Source: Siderastrea radians
Taxonomy: Eukaryota > Cnidaria > Anthozoa > Scleractinia > Rhizangiidae
Reading direction: 5' to 3'
NCBI GenBank assembly: GCA_964017195.1
Contig: OZ024898.1
Span: 8,941,130-9,005,129, forward strand
DNA length: 64,000 nt
In this document: positions 58,170 to 64,000 of the stretch, one piece after another
How the letters are laid out: the number at the start of each line of letters is the position of its first letter
Position numbering within the stretch: position 1 is the first letter of the stretch
The notes under the pieces: generated by a model
What the model was told of the DNA's origin: nothing
The model's input: the letters and a program-made list of their open reading frames with translations, nothing else
The model's database searches: none
Program-made: the position numbers and the translations under genes

Positions 58170-59935
58170 CTAAGCCTTTATAGCTTAGCTCTAACTAGAA
58201 AGTTTTTGAGATATTTCCCGCTTCTGTACAATAAGTGAGGAGGCTCCTTGAAAATTTCTTTTAACCTTCGGATGGTTTGTATAAGGTGCCATTTCTCTCT
58301 TAGTATGTTTTTGAGACCAGGTAGTGCTGGGCAGTATTGCGTTACAAATGGCAATATTTTCCTTCCTGCGGTTTGATTTTTCTGTGTTAGAGCAGAGTGC
58401 CTGTCACTGAATTGAACTTCGCCAAGATGTTTTTTAACCAGGCTAACTAGATATCCTCTAGATATCAAGTGAGACATAAAGTCCTTTATGTTCGCCTCAA
58501 ACGTAGTTTTAGAGGAACTTGTTCTAAGAAGCCTGAGTGCTTCCCCTTTGATATAATCTTTTGTAACACCTGGTGGGTAGCACGAATACGAATAAAAATT
58601 CGTGTACTGAAAAGTCTACGTAGGCTTGTATTGCGTGCGCATGTCTAGCAATCATTCCTTAAAAAACCTCTACCCTTTGTACAATTCGTGTCAAGGAATG
58701 TGATTTATTTCTCTGAGATTTCAGCCGTAAATTTGATAGCGGGATGAAACTTATTTGCCTGCTCAACAAAGTCATCCAATTCATCTTTTGTTTTGTTCCA
58801 CAGTGAAAACACGTCATCAATGAGCCTTTTCTACACTAGCGGTTTATAGGTACTCTGTCTAAGGATCTCTTTCTCAATGTTGGCCAAAAAAATGTTAGCA
58901 AAAGCTGCAGCCATTTTCGTTCCCATAGCAGTACCATGGGTCTGTAAGTAATCTTTACCATTGAATTGGAAAGAGTTTTCCTTAAGAATAAGACTAAGCA
59001 TTTCTCTGAGGTACCCGACTGGAATGAGGGGCTTATTATCCAAAAATCTCGTGGTATGCTTGGCATATCGTGTTTATCCCCTCTTCTTGTGGTATGTTTT
59101 TGTAGAGACTAGTGACGTCCATTGAGACTAGGATAACGTCGGCAGGCACTTTTGTCTTTTCCACAAAGTTTATAAAGTCTGTCGTATCTTTGAGATACGA
59201 GTCTTGCGATTGCTCTATAGGCTCAACGAGTCTATTAACAAATGATGAAATGCGTTCTGTTGGGCCGTCACACCCTGATATGATACATGTAGGTCTACCA
59301 ACTAGAGTCGGTTTGTGAATCTTTGTAAGTGTGTAAAAAACTGGAGTTCTCAGCGGATTAGGTGTGAGGGAAAGTCACTTTTCCGTCATTGAGTCAATAT
59401 GTCCCTCTTGGCTGTCTTGGCTGAGGGATTTTACTAGCTGTTGAACTTTTTGGGGTATGGATTCTATCATTGGCTGAACTAGGGGGCGGTAGTCATTGTC
59501 GTCAAGTAGACTCTGGCCCTCCTTAATTTTGTCTTGTCTATTCATTATGACGGTTGCAGTTCCCTTATTTGCTCTTTTGAGAACGATTTTTTTGTTGCGT
59601 GTTAAATCTTTTAGCGCACGTCGCTCTCTGTGTGGCAGATTATCTTTTGGTCTGCGCACTTGAATATTCGCAAGGCTAACCTTAACCTCTTCTAACTAAC
59701 TTTCTAGCATCACTGATGGCCGGATAGGTGGTATCCAGACCGATTTGACATTGAAAGGGTGGGGATCGCTATTTTTCCCGTGAAATATATACTGTAGGCG
59801 CATACGTCTAGTGAACTGCTCGAAATCCCTCATAAGCTGGCGCCTAATATTGTAGAAAAAAAATAGTCCGCTGGCGCTCACGCTCCAACAGAATTGTAAA
59901 AACACCGGCTAGTCTTCATGACTATTTTTAATGAG
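58170..59935 (-). pseudogene. Penelope-like retroelement, truncated and inactivated
   Basis: Minus-strand fragments in order: RRMRLQYIFHGKN region (59905-59696), KRANKGTATVIMNRQDKIKE (59659-59375), TKIHKP and VSMDVTSLYKNIPQEEGI (RT motif A, about 59330-59060), YLQTHGTAMGTKMAAAFANI (58960-58900), LIDDVFSLW (the catalytic DD region, about 58825-58800), and RSGKYLKNFLVRAKL (58240-58178). These are the signatures of Penelope-type reverse transcriptases. In-frame stops occur near 59698, 59374 and 58830, with a frameshift near 59050. The C-terminal GIY-YIG endonuclease is missing; the element ends at about 58170 next to a MITE. It is a dead copy. Confidence 0.9.
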
Positions 59936-60289
59936 TGAAAAGGAACTATGATTAGCTCAGTTTGAGCCCTCCACTTTTGGTCACTTGGACGCTGTTACTC
60001 CGAGGAAGTACTTTGCTTAGGTTTTCTAAACATTGGCTTCTTGAACGGTCAAAACAGCTATTTGTTTAGAGGGATTTTTAGGGCATTGCTTGGATTCCTA
60101 CAATATTACAAGTCTCTGATAGTAACAGAATTGTGAGTAACAATGTTTAATGATGCAAACCAGTTATTAAACGTGGGCGAAGCAGGTGAATTTCTCAGCT
60201 TATTAGGCCTAAAATGTAAGACCGTAATATTCCTTTTTAAACAAGTAACAGTAATTCGTCCTTTTCGTGCTCCGGCGCTTATTCCCGTT

Positions 60290-60400
60290 AAACCAGGCTG
60301 CTGGGAGGCGAAAGATTAGGGAGGAGGGAGAAATTGCCCCAAAAATTAGGGAGGAGGGAGATTTACCCTTCTGTCCCTCCCCCCTCCTACAAGGTGTTAG
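60290..60400. repeat. GGGAGGAGGGAGA purine-rich repeat
   Basis: ATTAGGGAGGAGGGAGAAAT and ATTAGGGAGGAGGGAGATTT occur 38 bases apart. A similar purine-rich stretch is at 57660-57800. Confidence 0.6.
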
Positions 60401-60416
60401 GCAGGTTCCGTTTTTC

Positions 60417-60421
60417 TTGTT

Positions 60422-60465
<44 letters not shown>
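60417..60465. repeat. (CTTT)n microsatellite
   Basis: About 12 units of CTTT, fading into related pyrimidine sequence. Confidence 0.95.
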
Positions 60466-60469
60466 TTGT

Positions 60470-63190
60470 TCTTTCCTATCTTTCTTCTTATCCTATGTTT
60501 CTTTCATTAACAAGTAAGAAACAATATAGAACGCGTGGAGTGCAAGTTAGATTATACTGAAAAAGTTAAGGCAGCGAACTTTCAAATCAACCTGTATTCA
60601 AGGTCGGGATAGGGATGGATTTGGGATTTCAGACTTACAGGCACATGAGTTAACTCCACGAATGCTTTGCAGTCTGGAGAACATTGGGTTATGAGTTCAT
60701 GTGTTGTGTACTGAAATCTTCCTGCTCGATACATCGAAATACAAGAGTAGAGACCTCCAATCCACTCAGAAACAATGATATGACCCTTACAATAAACCTT
60801 GAGGTCTTAGTTTTTGTGGGGCTATGGCCTTTATCGTACCAACCTATTCCAAAATGGGGGACCTTACAAAATCACAACGACGAGGACAAAGAGCACGTCG
60901 CTGAACAAAAGTCTTAGGGTGTCAACGTGCGATAACCATTTTGGTACAAAAAAAGCAATTCTTTGTCGTCGCCTGCGAAGTAACAACATGGGCGGAAATG
61001 ACCAAATTCTGGGGGTTTGGGGGAACAAATAAACAGAATAAACACGCGATGGTATGAAACTCGAAGAAATTAACTTGGTCACTTTATTTAATCAATTTGT
61101 TACATTTTGAGGGTTTTTACATTCCCTTAATGTTGCTTGGCCAAATTTTTCCAATTAACAGCTTCTGAAAAGGCGGCATGTTAACGAAATGGAACTTGTA
61201 TTGGTTTTCCTGAAAAGAAGAAAGCATATTAGACCACAGTGACCATATTCAAATTTTCCTACCTTTTTAACGTTTTTTCTTTCAGTTTCAAGGGGGGATT
61301 GTTCTCGTCTTTGTGTGTGCCTCAGTTTGTTCAGGGGTATGTTTGTTTTTCACTTTGAGAAACAGAATAAAAATTTCTAATTTTGCCTTTGCGTTATATT
61401 TGTGGGTAAGGAATTTTTGTGGTGGACGTTTTTTTCGGGGGGGGAGGGGGGCGCTGGTTGAGGGAGGGGGTGAGTTGGGCTCATTTTTTTGGAAGGGGGT
61501 CTTCAGTTTCGAAGGTAGGGCTTTCGTAAGTAATTAATGTTAGTAACAATTTATACTTAAACGTTTATACTGTAATCATCCCGGTAATTTATTAACTTCG
61601 ATTTAAGCCTTGTTTAAACCGTGTTTCTTTTGACTTTGATTAATTTTGTTTGTATAGTTATTAGTAACTTAGTAATTTAAGTAATTGTTCCTGACAAGCC
61701 CCATTGTGGAGGTAACAATAAAGTATGTATGTGTATGTATGTATGTATGTATGTAACCTTAATGTTCGTGAAAATGTTTCTGCGTGAGTTTTATGGGAGC
61801 GGGTGAGCGGGAGAAGTTTTCTTGAGGGTATTACATTTTAAGGCAAAGGGACAGCATTTTTTAGACGTTTAGGACATATTGTAACTCGAAATCAACGAAA
61901 CCTAATGGAAAACAAAATTGTCTCCTTTACCACTGCGATGTTGTTCAAGCATCGTCTTGACATTAAGCGGTATACCTGAAACAGGTGTCCTTTGTTAGTT
62001 TCAAGACAATATCAAACCGTTTTCGCGTTTCTTTTGACTTTGTAACACGAGATGAAAGTGTGATAATGTATTTACAGTCTGTAGTCAGTCTGTACTAACA
62101 GTAAGTAGTGCAAAACAAACTTGCATTGGTTGAGGAGTATCAATTTAAAATTATATTTTAAATCGTTATTTTTTAAAGTTCATCAAGATTAAACATTATT
62201 TTGAAGTATTTAAATTCAAGTCAATCAAAAATTTAATTTCTCTGGCTTACCCCCAACGAGTTTCAGTATTTGGTCACCTTGTTCTGAAACAAAACAAAAA
62301 GCAACAAAAAGATATAATATTTTAGTTCAAAAACAAGTTCTCCTGATGATAAAGACCTGGACCTAAAACTAACAAGATTTAACTCTTCCTCATGGTCGGG
62401 TAACGTGGGCTCGTTTTTTAGAGCTCAACTTAGTGTTATCTTTTTATTGGCGATTTCAAAAAATACACCTTTTCTGGAGTGAGCTTCTCCTTTAACCAAA
62501 AGCAAGAGTCGATTTTTCCAGATCGAAAGGGTTTGGTGCACATGCGTTTGCCATACCCCCTGGCAATCTCGTTCTCAGGATCTTTGGGTTAGCCAATCCA
62601 AGATGGCGGCGATTCAGGAGTCAGGCCAAAGAGTCCCTGCCTTAGTTCCCGCCAAGTTTGATTGCCAAAGAAAGACCCTGGGAACGAGGTTGGGCCCCTG
62701 GATATGAATAAACCTGCTCTGATTGGTTCCCTTCTAATAGGCCACCAGCTCTTGCAGTTTGCCACTAAATTTTCTCCGTGTTGCATTTGTTTAAATTGCA
62801 CGCATGACGCAATAGTGTTTCCTCATGCAGGATTTACCGACAGGAAATATCGCACATCCAGCGAAAAAACCCGGATCGAGAGCATGAATATGCAAAGCAA
62901 AGTTTACTTTAAAGTAGAGTTCCTTATTTATATTTTCGCTTTTTTCTTCTATTTTTCTTTGTTTTCCTTTTCCTCTTTTCCTTTTCTGTTTTAACAAAAA
63001 CGTTTCTTTGAAAAAATTCCACTTATGACACCGTCGTACAGAAACCCCATAGCCATCATATCAACCGTATGTACAATTCGATTTCGCGAAATTTTGGTTC
63101 ACTACATAAGGCTTTTTGTCTTCTCCGTGTCGAATGAACAACCTCGTGATCTTTGTGATGTACTAAGAAAATGGTCTCGCTGTTTCACCC
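60470..63190. other. Right-hand intergenic region, no gene seen
   Basis: AT-rich sequence with a G-rich block at 61436-61500, a TATG microsatellite at 61723-61755 and a repeat fragment with CTGGGAACGAGGTTGGGCCC at 62560-62700. No coding frame shows recognisable motifs. Confidence 0.5.
61723..61755. repeat. (TATG)n microsatellite
   Basis: About eight units of TATG with one GTG interruption. Confidence 0.92.
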
Positions 63191-63204
63191 ACTATCGATT
63201 GTGA

Positions 63205-63285
63205 GTTTCGCTTGGGTTATCACGTCTGCCTTGTTAGCAGACTAGGAGTCCTAGGTTTGAGTCCTCGCCGGCATGCCATGTTTTC
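63205..63285 (+). repeat. tRNA-like fragment (SINE head)
   Basis: GGTTATCACGTCTGCCTTGT followed by TAGCAGAC gives an anticodon-like arm (stem TCTGC/GCAGA) and a B-box-like GGTTTGAGTCC. The acceptor stem and D arm are degenerate, so it is not a working tRNA. Confidence 0.4.
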
Positions 63286-63492
63286 ACACTGTATATAGTA
63301 TCTTTCCTTTAAACGTTTAATATGTACTTTGCCGTTACTTTGATATAACAGATCTTTATAGTGATCTTATGTGAAAAAATGGCTGATTCATTTAGTTAGA
63401 ATAGAAGTGATAATGAAGGAAAATACTTGTAATTAAAAGTATAGATCTGATACCTGGAAGTCATAAATGAGAACAAAGATTATGAGCTTACT

Positions 63493-63692
63493 TAGCCTGT
63501 TCCAGGCTCCTACGTAGAAGGGACAGCGCAAACATTAGAAAAACGCGAAAATAAGACACGCAGGATCTGGGGGGGGGAAAAGGCCGGGGCGGTGGCGGGA
63601 AAAGGAAGGGAGCCCCAGCCTCCACGTGTTTCTCTCGCTCGTTTCTCAATTCGCGCTTTTCCCCACCTATCTCGGAGCCTGGAACAGGATAG
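63493..63692. mobile_element. Fold-back MITE with AGCCTGTTCCAGGCTCC ends
   Basis: AGCCTGTTCCAGGCTCC on the left and GGAGCCTGGAACAGG on the right are inverted; each end is itself palindromic (CCTGTTCCAGG). The interior has a poly-G block and purine/pyrimidine-rich arms. Confidence 0.75.
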
Positions 63693-64000
63693 GGCTTACT
63701 TTTCAAAGCATCCAGCGAGGCTTGAAACTGCTGTACTCCTCCACCTTAACAAGGAATATGACTTAGGTTCTGTAGCTACGAGAACTAAACTAAAATACCA
63801 GACAGTACAGAATGTCGTCGTGGATTTCAGCGATTTCCTTACCCATGCCCAGAGAACGGGTTTTCCTCGTCATGCCAACGTTTTGCTGTCGTTTGAATGG
63901 AACAACTGAATAAAATAAGCCAAGCAAATTTGCATTAGCAACACTGAACGGCAACAAGCTGTAACAACCTTTATTTAACAAATATTTCACAACTCACAAA

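Noticed and set aside
1..64000. CRISPR arrays, bacterial operons or ribosomal RNA
   Set aside because: No regularly spaced direct repeats of 25-40 bases, no clustered intronless genes and no rRNA landmarks were seen.

Overview
This is a eukaryotic, intron-rich, AT-leaning window from an animal genome. Best fit: an anthozoan cnidarian, probably a stony coral. The grounds are a full EXTL3-type glycosyltransferase gene (an animal family), short coding exons with GT-AG introns, and dense tRNA-derived SINEs, fold-back MITEs, pogo, hAT and Penelope relics. Several repeats look like families I remember from coral genomes; that identification is from memory and could not be checked here. There are no operons, CRISPR arrays or other bacterial features.

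Layout. (1) 1-9.7 kb: a small plus-strand gene for a secreted, cysteine-free peptide of about 118 residues, built from very short exons separated only by phase-1 introns. Its upstream region is tandemly duplicated and its introns hold a TTAA-flanked MITE, a pogo transposase relic and SINEs. (2) 9.7-22.1 kb: a mobile-element and duplication zone without a convincing gene: a hAT-like element, a TA-flanked MITE, GTTTACA palindromes, a rearranged SINE pair, a 1.4-kb segmental duplication and a TTAA-flanked element. (3) 22.2-39.7 kb, minus strand: an 18-exon gene for a predicted 1385-residue multi-pass membrane protein with a long acidic/basic N-terminus, a coiled coil and a C2-like beta-rich region. 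All exon junctions were chained by eye and the reading frame closes exactly. (4) 43.2-51.1 kb, minus strand: exostosin-like 3 (EXTL3), 5 coding exons, 895 residues, complete, with transmembrane anchor, coiled coil, GT47-like exostosin domain and GT64 domain with a DDD motif. (5) 51.9-64 kb: a repeat-rich flank bounded in part by inverted copies of one repeat end, then a dead Penelope-like retroelement and several fold-back elements.

The two large genes lie head-to-tail on the minus strand and are probably transcribed separately; nothing suggests a shared pathway. EXTL3 acts in heparan sulfate synthesis in the Golgi/ER; the function of the other two genes is unknown.

Most notable observations: the phase-1 mini-exon secreted gene; a set of palindromic elements that share GTTTACA-type ends but have unrelated, self-complementary bodies; a MITE whose terminal TTAA supplies the EXTL3 stop codon; an inverted-repeat element carrying a RecQ-like helicase fragment inside an EXTL3 intron; and a SINE with its tRNA head flipped.
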